From: Diploscapter coronatus
Taxonomy: Eukaryota; Nematoda; Chromadorea; Rhabditida; Rhabditidae
Assembly: GCA_964036155.1 (NCBI GenBank)
Contig: OZ038422.1
Coordinates: forward strand, 9,013,201 to 9,077,200
DNA: 64,000 nt
Reading direction: 5' to 3'
In this document: positions 39,489 to 51,077 of the stretch, in pieces
Position numbering within the stretch: position 1 is the first letter of the stretch
Layout of the letters: every line of letters begins with the position of its first letter
Translations under genes and position numbers: made by a program
Notes under the pieces: model-generated
The model's input: only the letters and a program-made list of their open reading frames with translations
What the model was told of the DNA's origin: nothing
Database searches by the model: none

Positions 39489-42400
39489 ATGTCTCAGTTC
39501 GTTTCGTTCGTCGACTACGAGTCAGGGTTCCAGTCGGCCTCTCAGCCGAACAGCCAGTCGACAGCCAATGGAAAAGTAAGCGATGACTCTCGACTTGACT
39601 CGAGCCGCTTACCAACTTCTTTTGCAGAAACTCTCCATTCTCCAACACAACACGCCTTTCTTCAAAGGTATTCTCATTTTGATCAACTATTTAATCCTTA
39701 ATATAGCATTTCCAATTGAATGGTTATATTTTGGAAGAAAAACAATCTCAACTACGATTTCTGTCCTTATGAGATCTATCATAGTTTCGGACGAAAATAT
39801 TCGTTAAGATTTGTGTAAATGAGAATATTGTCGAAAATTATGGGTTTGACACTATTCAATTCATCTCTACATATTTTCATAATTTTATCAAGAAACTAGT
39901 TTGTTCACGTTTCAGGAGAAATCGAGTGCCTGTCGTGCAGCGACTGCTACTTCGCCTTCCAATTCGCTACCCCTCTGTGCGGTCGAGTCGTCTGCACAAA
40001 TGCTCGGCTCAGGTTCATCTCCAATGTCCCACAGACAGTCAGTTGCATTTTGTATTCTTCAAAATATCTTAGTTTTTTTCTTAGAAATTCATGTTCAATA
40101 CTTGTTTTTTTTTATAACAAAGTAAAAATGTGATAGCAACAGGAACATTTGTGATTGACAACAAACACGAATTTCTATAGAAATTTCAATTTTCAGCGCC
40201 GTCTTCCTCGACGAAGTCGTTTCTATGAAGAGAGCTGCGAATTTCCACTTTGTTCGATCCATTCAATTCACGTCGCTCTTGTCAAAGGTACTCATTTGTT
40301 CTATGAATCATTTTATCTCTTCATTATGCAGATGCATCTCGAAGTGTCCATTATTCACAGCTAACTGAGACCATTTCCAGTCTCGACGTCGTTTCGCATA
40401 TCAAGATTATTCTCAAGGTTATCTTTATTTAATCAAATCAGAAATCGCATAAATTTGATTTTTTTCAGGATTTCCGAGTGATTTCGATTGATCTACGTCG
40501 ATCTCAAAACGGCACAGCCCTCGCGAATCAGCTGCTGTTCTTCGCAAAACATCCTCAGGTCGGACCATTCCCACTGACTTCGACAGCCAATCAACAACCA
40601 AAGGAAATCGGTACGTTCTTCAAAGTTCTTGCATGTATTCAAAATTGAACTCCACTTGGATAGTTGTTCTTTCGAAACTTTCTTATTCAGCATTTTACCA
40701 TTATATAATTTTTAATTAACGTCATCAGTTACCAGTAGAATAACTTTCAGTGAAATTCTTCACGAAAACTGCCTGGATGACTGAATTACATCGGTGCTGT
40801 TCAGTGGGCGAAGGCAATTGGAGAATTGTCGACTTGCACAAGGAAATCATCGAAGATCTTTCTGAAAAGTAATAAATTACATTTTTTGCTAAAATTCACT
40901 ATTCTTTTTTCAGTTATCCTCCGTTTGTGGTTGCTCCATCGAGTTTCTCGATGACAGACATCGACAGATTAGCTAGAAATGCAAAACTTGGCCGATTTCC
41001 GGTTAGTAATTTCATATTTATTCACCTTTTAAACATGTTTAGTGAGTTTTACAAAAATTGTTACTTTTTATTTGGAAGGAAAGACTCGATTCGATGAATT
41101 GAAAACGACTCCTTAGAAACGCAACTCACTGTGCAGTAAAAATAGTTGTCATATTCTAAAATAAAGGAGTGTGTCTTATTTTTCCCTCAAAAAGATGCAA
41201 TTTTCTGAGAGTCAAGTTTTTAAAAAAGTGCCAAAATGAAATGATACTTTTGAGAGCTGAAATCACGCAGTAATTTTTCGACGCCACAAATTGATATCAA
41301 AAATTTGTTTCCACGAACGTACATTTTATAGATCTGGGTGTGGAGCTATTCATCTGGCTCTGCTTTGATGATCAGTTCAAAACTCGAGGAGCATGTTGGA
41401 ACGCCGATGCTCATGTCGAGGTAAATTGACCGTAATCTTTTTCCTCTAAATTTTTGTTATGCTCAGGATTTTTGATGGAGTTGCGCAATCGCATTCGAAG
41501 GACGAGCGACCTGAAATGATACATTTGGACGATGATTTCCAGACGCAGGTCACTAAAGGATACGAGGCTTTGAAGCGACTTTGTGCGATAGGTAATTCAA
41601 TTTTTCAAGATATATTTTAGCCTCAAAATCTCTTAATTTTTTCCTTGTGAAATAACATTTGTGAAAGGGTGGATATTCCAGATTCGCATTCGCAATATGC
41701 AGTCCGCGAGAGACACTGGCTGAGTCGAGTGTGGAAGACGGGGTGGACGCAGCTCGTGACGAATTGCATGCAGAAAACCGCTGAGGCACTCAATTTCATC
41801 GTCGACCGAAATCGATCCGTCATTTTGACAGGTGGAATTTATTGTCTCCATAAAAATGAGATTGAGCCAGACTTGCAACTGTACTGCAATTACAGCTGTT
41901 TTCTGCAAGTCTAAGTTGAGCTATGCACAAATATAAACAAAGGAAGATGCATGAAGTTGACGAGGTTCTCAAAAATCCACTCTTCAATTGAATGACATTT
42001 CTTGAGTGATTTATTCAAGTCGAAATCTTACTGATGCAGATAAAATTTAAAGAAAAACTACTTTATGATTGATTTCAGAGAACGAGAGCCGAGATGCAGC
42101 TCTGGTTATTGGAAGTCTCGTTCAGATTTGCGCTGATGCTCATTATCGGACTGTCAATGGTATGATTTAAAAGAATATTTCTCTATTTCGAACTTTAAAG
42201 AAAAATTTTGTGCGAATGAGTTAAAAAGTATTCCGCATCTTGTTCGACAAAATCATTTCTCGACATTATGAAATTTCAATATTCTTCAGGCTTGTACGAG
42301 TTGATCGACAAAATGTGGCTGTCTTTGGGCCATCCATTCGGCATTCGACTGTACGGCAACGATGCGACCATCTGTCCGACTTGGCTGCTCTTCCTCGACT

Positions 42401-44573
42401 GTCTTGCTCAGCTCATCCGAATCTACCCCACTCAGTAAACCATTTTGAATGATTCAATTGCATACTGTCACTTGATAAAACTTTCATTTGTCTTGTTCAA
42501 ACCTATCCAACTTTAGCACTATTTTATTTTGATGCATAATCATTGAAAAATATCTAGGTGAAGATGTTCAGCAAATTGTGTCAATAATTTTTGGTTTTTT
42601 CAGAGGATAATTATTATTTGAATTCTCGCACTTTTTCGAAAGTACAGATTTGACCCATAGTTTTAATCCTTCTTCGTCTGAAATAGTTGGTAGAAAAGCA
42701 CTTGTCCAATTGCTGCCATTCAGATTCGCCTACTCATCGCACTTGCTACTGGGTCTATTCGATGCCTCGATCTCAGGCGCATCTCGCTGCTTCTTCTCCA
42801 CCTTCTCCCCCTCTATCCCATTCGACTCCCCCTTTCCCCTGGACCAGTTCTTCTACGCCGAATTCACGATGCTCTTCACCAACATGTATCATCAGGCAGC
42901 AAAAACTGTACAAAATATGGCTATGAGTGAGTGGATTTCATTGTTTTTTTTTATCATTCAACAGGTTTGATCGTCCCTGAAAATTCATTTGCAAGGAAGA
43001 AAATCTTAAATTTATCAAACTGCAGAGGTGGTCTTCATTTGAACTTGTTTCTAACCACTTTTAAGCTTATTGCTTTTCTGCATAAAAATCTCGATCATTT
43101 TTGAGTGATTCTTTTAATTTTCAGTTCGCCGAGGCTCATCCAGTTTCTTGATGCAAGAAGTGATTCGCACTCCTATTTCCACGATGGATATCGATTTGTG
43201 GGAAGAGTGCTACATGCGATGGACCCCACCTGCTTCTGTTAATGTAAGTTCTTTTTATAGGAAAGTAGGCTAAAAACGTCATTGTATTTATTCATCATGC
43301 AGTTCTATTACGCTTTTATTTCTATGTTGTTTTCTGCAAGAATAACGGAATTTCTTTAAAATCAAACATATTTTCTAGCTCCTTTTTAGAATGCTGGCCT
43401 TCCTCGAGAGTCCTCAGTACTGGATTCGTTGATGTGCAATATTGCAGAGTCGAGGAGGGGAATCACTTGGCAGACGCAACTCCCTGCTCCTGAACGGGTG
43501 AGGATTTTAGATTGAAAAGGAAATGTTTGATTCTTCTTATCAAGTAGATTAGTTTTTTGGGAAACATACTTTGACTATTTTAATTCTTTTTCGTGAATAT
43601 TTAAAAATGTGTTATATCCAAGAGAAATATATTTTTTATTTCAGCTCAGCTCGCTCTTCCCGTACTGTGAGCCGGATGGTCTGCAACGAATTATGTACTC
43701 GAAGATTGAAGACGAAGATGGCAGCGACGACACAGTGTCTGTTGCTTCAATGGCATCCAAAAGGGACTCGTTGCCAAATGTAAATGAATTAATTTATAAA
43801 AAAAAAAAAGTTGAAATTGAGTTGACTTGATCAAGTAATAATGATCTATCACAAATCTCCATACTGTCTTCTATTTTTGCGAAATTTTTATATTCTATTA
43901 TTATTATTATTTTACTCGAAAAGTCCGCAATCCTGTTTAATCGTCTTGTATTTTATAGTTCGCTTTTCAGGACAACGATTCGAACCGAGTTCGTCTGTCT
44001 CCCTCCGACTCTTCAGCCTCATTCCGAGCCCAGCGCGCAGCCCCACCTCCTCCACTCACCAACATGTTCACGTCTGCCTCTTTACCCACTCCAAATCACA
44101 CCAACTCGCCCTCGAGACCCAGGTACTAGCATTTTCATTCAACATAGGCTCATTTTTAAACTCGGAAAATGATCAAGAAATCCTATCGTGCTCGCTGCTA
44201 GAATTCGTCGCTGGAAAAGAGCGCGCTCCAATGAGAAATGTGCGCTACTCCTCGCTTCGTCCGTTATTGAGGAGAGAAAGAAGAAAATGGAGAACACTCC
44301 TTTTGCATTGGGGCGCGCTCTTTCCAGCGGCGAGCACGATAAAACGATTAGATATTTTTCCTACTGTAATGTTGACTGATCAAAGTTATCTGATCTAATT
44401 CGGATACATTTTGGAACATTTGCAAATTGTACCGATTATTAAATATTCAAACATAACTAAGTAGTTCGAAGTTTTTTTGAAAATATAAATTTATTTGATG
44501 TTTCAGAGCTCATCGTCAGGCACCTCTGCCGCCGCCTCGCCGTTCACCCGATTCGACCATTATCCGCTTCTAG
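39489..44573 (+). CDS. Myotubularin-related pseudophosphatase (MTMR10/11/12-like)
   Basis: Complete 715-aa gene, 19 exons: 39489-39575, 39628-39667, 39916-40037, 40197-40287, 40332-40417, 40469-40610, 40751-40868, 40914-41001, 41332-41420, 41467-41591, 41682-41831, 42079-42159, 42290-42434, 42724-42926, 43125-43243, 43390-43497, 43645-43779, 43971-44122, 44507-44573. Order: a PH-GRAM region (residues about 30-205; LSCSDCYFAFQFATPLCGRV, then DFRVISIDLRRSQNG) and a myotubularin phosphatase-like domain (YPPFVVAPSSFS, IWVWSYSSGSAL, MLMSRIFDGV, WKTGWTQLVTNC). Active members have HCSDGWDRT after the region ending VILT; here it reads LTENESRDAALVIGSLVQ, with no catalytic Cys or Arg-containing P-loop, so the protein is predicted dead. 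The E-x-x-R-D pattern and the following RTVNGLYELI resemble MTMR10/12, which scaffold active myotubularins controlling PI3P. The tail is Ser/Pro-rich with a polyproline motif near the end. MTMR9 is the main alternative but has a different insert here. Confidence 0.92.
44184..44341. mobile_element. Palindromic MITE in the last MTMR intron
   Basis: TCGTGCTCG (from 44186) is inverted at 44331-44339, and CTGGAAAAGAGCGCGCTCCA near the left pairs with TGGGGCGCGCTCTTTCCAG near the right. TA lies on both sides. The GC-rich arms stand out from the AT-rich intron. An open frame running from exon 18 through this element is accidental. Confidence 0.82.
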
Positions 44574-45343
44574 TTCCTTATCTTTTCCCTCTATCATTCT
44601 GAGTTTGTTTGCGCTTTCTATCGTTGATTTTCCAAAATCATATATTGTGTAGACAAAATCTCAATTAATTTTCTCCGGATTTTTATTATTCTAGAGCCTA
44701 TCGCTTTGTTGAGATTAACCAGCTCATTCTCGGATTTTCGAAATTTCACTTTTCTATTCTCTCGACGGGACCAAAGATGTGCACCAATCGAATTGGAAAT
44801 TACCATTGAAAAACGGACATTTCTTATTTCGTGTATAGATTTTTCCAAAGATTCTATAAATCTTTCGAAGTAAATATTTGAAATTCAGTTGGATTAGAAA
44901 GGGTCAACTTTTCCCTTACATAATATTACCAAAAGTGCATAGAATTTGGACTTGATATCATTCTCACAACAAAAACCATAAGCAATGGAAAATTTGAAAA
45001 AGCTACAGTAGATTTGCTATTTTGTTCATTCTGTTCTTGAATTTGCTCCACCGCAATTAATCAAAGTACGCGTATTCCTTATCTCCAGCTAATGTTTCGT
45101 CACTGTTGTCCTCTTCTCTGCACGTCTGCATTTCTTCACCCTTACAAACTGCAATGCTGAATCGACATCTTCTAATTGCTTACATCGCATTTCTTTCTAG
45201 AATTCGTTATTTCATTCGCTAGGCTGAATCTTTTAAAAAGTTCTGACAGTTTTAAAGAAATAATGTTTGTCAAGTAAAAAACTTCGATCTGACAGAACTT
45301 TCCACAAAACTGCCTTCAATAATTTCACGTTTTTTCAGAATCA
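44574..45343. other. Spacer between MTMR gene and Derlin-1
   Basis: AT-rich, no exon. It holds the MTMR 3' UTR and the Derlin promoter. The spacing of 770 bases on the same strand is wide for a nematode operon. A strong 3' splice site TTTTTTCAG ends at 45338, five bases before the Derlin ATG. Confidence 0.5.
45330..45338 (+). promoter_or_regulatory. Likely spliced-leader acceptor before Derlin-1
   Basis: TTTTTTCAG directly precedes AATCA and the ATG at 45344. A consensus acceptor so close to the start, with no upstream exon visible, is typical of nematode trans-splicing. A cis-spliced 5' UTR exon is the alternative. Confidence 0.5.
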
Positions 45344-47635
45344 ATGACAGACCTGCGCGACTGGTTCAATTCGATCCCCCTGGTGACGAGGTACTGGTTC
45401 GGGGCCTCTGTGATCATCCCCCTGCTCGGCAGATTCGGCCTCCTCAACGCCATGTGGATGTACCTCGACTGGGAGCTTTTCATCTATAAGTTTCATGTTA
45501 GTTTTTTTTTAGAAATTGGAAATGAAAAGAAGATAGGAACTCCGAATGTGTTTTGTTTAGTTTTTTGACATTTTTCGAACCTAGTTTATAAGGGCTTCTT
45601 GTATAGCTCATCCGTTTATAAAGTTATTTTACTCTTGAAACGAGGATAGGTAAGAGTATGGCTAAATAGGTTCAACAGTCAAAACACCCTATTCTATGAG
45701 CTGACGCTCTCTAAATTTACGCATTCGACTTCACACGGAAAGAGTTTTTTTCTTCAAAATCTCTTTTTTTTTTCTTTTAGTTCTGGCGTCCCTTCACTGC
45801 GCTTGTGTTCTACCCAGTGACTCCGATGACCGGGTTCCATTGGCTGCTGATGCTCTATTTCCTGTACAACTACTCGAAGAGCACCGAGGAGGGCACCTTC
45901 TCAGGCAGACCTGCAGACTACCTCTTCATGCTCATCGTCAATTGGCTCATTTGCACTGTAAGTCGTTTTTTTTAATCATAGATTCTTTCAATCCAAAATT
46001 TTTAAATGTTCATTCCATTTCTTTATTTTTCGGAGCAATTTGGAAAACTCTTGGCACCAAGGCATATAGAATTTACGAAATAGTGCTTTATTGTAAGAAA
46101 GAAAAACGATATGCTTCACCTATGCTATTTCACCGATATCTTGTGGTCTCAAGTTGCCTTTTTCATATCTTCTACATGTTAATGAATCAAACACAATGTA
46201 TAGTCAAATTGATAAAATCCTCATTGCAGATCAATAGAATTTTTAGCAGGTGAAATGCAATTTGAAGTACTTTATCCAAGCAGGAAAACACTACGACTTT
46301 TACCACGCTTAATTATTTATTGATATTTAGAAATAATTCTGAATATTTCATGAAACGATCAATTTGCATTATTGTCTACAGGGTTTGTGCATGGCAATCG
46401 GCATTCCATTCCTGCTCGAGCCGATGGTCCTCAGCGTGCTCTACGTCTGGTGTCAGCTCAACAAAGACACCATCGTCAGTTTCTGGTTCGGAACTAGATT
46501 CAAGGTTGGATTTTTTTCGTTATTTTTAGTAATGCATTTCGAAACTAATTATAACTAACTAAATCGAAAAATTCATTCGAAAAGCACAAGAATCTGAAAA
46601 AGATGAAAGAAGTGAAAAAATCTAAACAAAATAGAGTTACGTTGATCAGGGGTGAGCACTTTAATCACAGACACTGCGGTGTATTTTCCATGTCCGTGTT
46701 CAATTGGGACAATAATCCAATTTCTGTGTCCAAAAAGTGACCGAAAGCTAAGCTCTGTCTTTAATTTTGAGGTATTCGTGGCATAAGAGAATTATATTAG
46801 AAAGTTTATCATTGGAGTTTTTAATTTGTCCTTGCTCATCCATGTATGACATTCAATTTATACGATTTTCCAGGCGATGTACCTTCCCTGGATTCTGTGG
46901 GGCTTCAACATGGTTCTGCGTGGTGGAGGCATCAATGAGCTGCTCGGTATCCTCGTCGGCCACACCTACTACTTCCTCGCGTTCAGATATCCACAGGTAT
47001 TTTATAAGTGTTTCGAAACTTCGTTAAAATAACTAAATCTGAATTTGATAACGATAAATTCAGCCGGAAGTTGAAAAGAATGAACTTATTTTTTATACAT
47101 TCATTGATCATGAAATCAAGATAAACTTTATCAAGTCCAACTTTTGAATTTCAACTTCTTTAAATTCTCAATTCTGAAAGAAAACATTCGCCTTTTCAGG
47201 AGCACGGTGGTGGAATGTTCCTCGTCACTCCTCAATTCCTGCGCAACTGGCTGCCAAATGAGGTAAAATTCAGTTTTCAGAGAAAACATTATTTTTCTTT
47301 ATCTAATATTTTATGTTCTTCCACCCTTTTGAAATCTGAAATAAGGAAACGTGTCTAGCTTCTAAACTTTTATGTATTGTAAATTAAAGCAGTGAAAGGA
47401 TAAACAAATAACGGAATTTACTAGCTTTCGAAATATTTTGAACGGCATTTCAAGAATCTGTTCACACTTTCACTGCAATGAAATTAGATGAGATGACGAG
47501 TTGTTTTTTAAGGTCGGTGGAGTGCACGGATTCGGACAGTCGACAGTGGATGCGAGAAGACGAGCTCAGGCAGCTGGAGGAGGACGCGACGGACACAATT
47601 GGGGGGCGGGACATCAGCTGGGCGGCGGCAACTAA
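45344..47635 (+). CDS. cup-2: Derlin-1, ER retrotranslocation channel component
   Basis: Complete 253-aa gene in six exons: 45344-45496, 45781-45957, 46382-46504, 46874-46996, 47200-47262 and 47513-47635. Human Derlin-1 is 251 aa. Derlins are catalytically dead rhomboid-fold proteins of the ER membrane that help export misfolded proteins for proteasomal degradation with p97 and ubiquitin ligases. Visible signature: MTDLRDWFNSIPLVTRYWFG at the start, the conserved WR of the rhomboid pseudoprotease fold (FHFWRPFTALVFYPV), GRPADYLFMLIVNWL, SVLYVWCQLNKDTIVSFWFG, INELLGILVGHTYYFLAFRY and FLRNWLPNEVGGVHGFG. Six membrane segments are expected. The tail is Gly/Arg-rich and ends HNWGAGHQLGGGN, like the SHP-box tail of Derlin-1 that binds p97. 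C. elegans CUP-2 is the Derlin-1 orthologue; R151.6 (Derlin-2/3) fits less well because of this tail. Confidence 0.96.
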
Positions 47636-48910
47636 TTTCGACGGCGAGTTCAATTTTGAACAACATTTTATAGGTTCGTCGTCCATTTACTCCATTCAAC
47701 GGATTTGTTGATTTAAGAAATTATGGGATATTTGTTGAAAATTTTTAATCTAATTTTGTCTTGTTTTTTTCCAATGGACCGATAAATTTTCAAGGTTTAT
47801 CATGAAAATTATTTTTTTCCTCAAATCAACAAGTCAATTACACATTCTTTGAAAATTATAGACCGATCTTGCCTAAGCCGTGAATTCATGCGCAATATCC
47901 TCATCGTTTTTACTTGAAGCGTTCAGTTTCTTTCGGGGTTTTTCGTGAAATCATCCAAATTGTTATGAGACCGTTTTTTGTAGTTCGACTTTCCTTCGAT
48001 CATCATAATATGTGTGTTAAATCATTTTAAATTATGTCTTGTTTTTGTTTTGTAGAAAGCTCTCGAGCATTTTTATCTTCTTAGTTTATTGGAGAATGAA
48101 GTCTGTGATTTTATCAGTATGTGTCTAATTCAATAAATTATTCCTGCTAGACAATTTTCCACCATAGATATCTCGACTCTTTTCCTCTCAAAAATTGGAA
48201 ATATCTCATCATCCCCTAAAAATTCAGATAGAAATAAATAATCTCGAAATTCGAAATCCCGTAGCAACAGTACTGATCAAGTGCGTGTTTCACGGTATTT
48301 TTGACTCGAATTTCATAGTAAGAAAAATCTTTATTTGCACCGAATAATTATGAAATATCTGCTGTTTGAACTCGGAAGATAGTAATAATTTCACATTAGA
48401 CCTCGCAAACATCAAATTATAAATCCATTTCAATTATCAAAGATAAAATAAGGGGAAACCATAGGGAATTGCCGAATCGGTGAGATTAACTGGAGGGTTC
48501 AATTGTCTTACTATTTCTTTGTTGCGTAAAACGGTTTTTAGGTTTCTTGCACGAACGTTTGCACTTCAGCACTCTGGCTTCAAAACTGTGATCAGTGTTA
48601 CGAAATACCCATATGGTTCAAAAATTAGCCAAATCGAAGACTGACACTTTAGAAAGTTTTCTTGTCAGGTCAACTTCTAATTCATTTCATTTTAACTACT
48701 ATATCTCAATTTACAGTACCAATTAATCTAGCTTGTTGTTGAAAGTTTTTTTTTTTTTTTTATTTTGGTTGCACTTTTATTCTTTATTTATTAAAAAAAC
48801 TAAACATTTCAAAAAAGAGGTGGACAAAATGCAAATGATATAAATTTCTTAAAACCTAGCGGATCAAAAATGCGAATTGTGAAATGTCAAATTTATAAGT
48901 TCCAGAAAGA
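47636..48910. other. Spacer between convergent Derlin and F-box genes
   Basis: No gene seen. It contains an AATAAA at 48131-48136 on the plus strand (Derlin side, about 500 bases past the stop), a minus-strand AATAAA at 48783-48788 (F-box side) and a 16-T run at 48746-48761. Confidence 0.5.
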
Positions 48911-51077
48911 TTAACTCTTATGCATAGTTCCATCAGTTGAACCCATGAGAGTGGTTATTTCTATTTCTTTAAATCTCAGAACCGACTTAACAAAGAATAG
49001 AATTGCGAATTTCCCTGCTTTATTTTGCAGGAAAAAATACTCCTCAAGCCTGTTAGATTTTATGCTGAGATACTTTTCCATTAAAATATCTGTCAATATT
49101 GGATCCATTTGAATAGCATCTTCTGTCAAATTTGCTAATTCTTTCTGAAAAATACCCATAAGAACTGTATTCTAGAATCGAATTATTCGTCACCTGGTTA
49201 TTCCCTATTTCATGCTTGTAGTAGCGATTGCATAGAAATGTCAGCGTTTTCAGTTCTCTTTCATTCGATTTCCAGGCCTAAATAATTTTTAAAAAGTCAT
49301 GATTTTGATTTCATTGAACTTACTGAAACTAAACTGGAAAAGGCATTCCAAGCTGTGTGCTCTTGTGAATCACCATTGAATGATAAAACAAAACTGATGA
49401 CTTTTGATTGGAAAATCTGTTCTGGAGTTAGCGAAGTCATGGTATAGAGGGAATGAATATAGCGTAGATTTGGAAGCTAAAATAAGCTTTTTTTTCTAAA
49501 TTTTTAAAACAATCATACTGCGGCAATATTCCGCCATATCTCATACTGATCATGCTCATTCATTTCAGCATCACTGTCTTCTGCTTTAGGCATTATGCTC
49601 CATTGATTTTTCAGCCCCTGTAATTTTCCATCCCTATTTTTTAAATCTAAATCTAAACTTACAGTTTGGTTCTGACTTTCAACGATAATCAAACTCTTGA
49701 TTTGTAAATGTCGGCATACTGTAGCTAATTCTACGCTAAGTGGAGCTGCTAATAATTTCACCGAATTAGGTCTGTATTTTAACAAAGTAGAGGTATACAT
49801 TGCCTGAAAAATGAATTATTTTTCTGTTTCTTAGGGCAATTTTGAAACCACAAGTTCTCAAATAATGAAAAATAACGTGAGGAATAATGGGAAAAGGTTC
49901 TTTCCTACACACCTTTGTATGGCTTGAGGATTCGTGGCTTCCAAGTTTCCGTTTTTGTCCTAATTTCTAATGTAAGGTCTTTACTCACCTTTCCAACATG
50001 CACTTCATCGATTCTTGCAGCATTTGAAAGGATATTCTCCAAAGCTTCTTTCACAACATTGGTTAATTCGTCTTTGAAATATTTGACGGCTCTCGTGCGA
50101 TTACAATAATCTTTACCACTGAATTTTAGAATACACTGCGGTGCCAAATTTTGAGGGTTTTCGAGGATGTTTGCAATTCTACGAACATTAGAGGTCGCTA
50201 CGATAACGTCTACATAGAGTTTCAACCCAATCTGGTAGCGTGCTCAAAATTTTGCACCACAATATAGTCTCCATTGTCCTCGAGATGAGCTTTTCGTCTA
50301 CACTCTGCATCTATAATCTGCGAGACGTACGCATCAAGACTAGAGGGAAATAAGAGGAAACGGAGTAAAAACGAGCAGGCACATAGCTAAGGCTCGCGAG
50401 TACTTCTTCCCCTTTCTTTGCAAGGGCTCATCTCGGAGATAATGGAGTAGTTTGATTGATTTTCAAATTAATCCATACCTTTGTCGATGATTATGCGATT
50501 CGACCCCTGTGACTTCGTATCTGTCAGTCAGAAAATTGTAGTCCTCTTCTTGAATGTATGTTCTATCCAGTCTATCTCCATTCGGAAATGTCACTTCTAA
50601 TCGAACAGCCTAAAATGGCGTCTAATTTTAGATTGTTTTGCAGTTGATTTATTGTTCATCAAAACTCGTTAAAAAATCGGTGCTGTTAATGGCAGTAGCA
50701 ATAAACGCATGAAAATAAAAGGTTTTCTTCTTTTTCTAAAGAAATTTTATTGGGACATATTGGATTATTTCATTTTTAAAGCTTCTTATTTCGATTCAGC
50801 GATAAAAATCAAAAAGACTGGCCCCATTTGCTCCAGTAGGTACAATGGCAATTCTTCGGTAAACATCTCCCTTGTCGTGAATGATTCTGCGCAGTCTTCG
50901 ATTAACTCGGCCAACTCGATAACGATCGAAAGAATCCAATCCAGAAAATATCTCGCACATAATTTCATTTGGTAATTGCAGGAAATGAGTTGAAATTCGA
51001 CTAGACGAAGGATCGATGAAGAATTTATCCATCGAATTTGCACTGCTGCTTTGAAACAATGTCACTCGGGCGCTCAT
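48911..51077 (-). CDS. F-box protein, nematode-type; one ambiguous junction
   Basis: Minus-strand exons: 50844-51077, 50479-50609, a segment within 50226-50339, then 49989-50225, 49519-49803, 49324-49476, 49194-49277 and 48911-49144. The ATG is at 51077 (MSARVTLFQSSS). An F-box lies at residues about 30-75 (LPNEIMCEIFSGLDSFDRYR, VGRVNRRLRRIIHDKGD). F-box proteins link substrates to SKP1-cullin ubiquitin ligases. The remaining roughly 370 residues are probably the substrate-binding part, as in the large F-box families of nematodes; I recognise no named domain there. Reading is clean except between 50225 and 50300, where the frame shifts: a 59-base intron (donor GTAGAC, acceptor TTTTGAG) restores it, as would a one-base indel. 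Such genes evolve quickly, so a decaying copy is also possible. Confidence 0.68.

Noticed and set aside
43841..44398. 185-codon plus-strand open frame
   Set aside because: Runs through an intron, one MTMR exon in the wrong frame, and a palindromic MITE; accidental.
39489..47635. MTMR and Derlin-1 as an operon
   Set aside because: Same strand, but 770 bases apart, wide for nematode operons; no supporting evidence.
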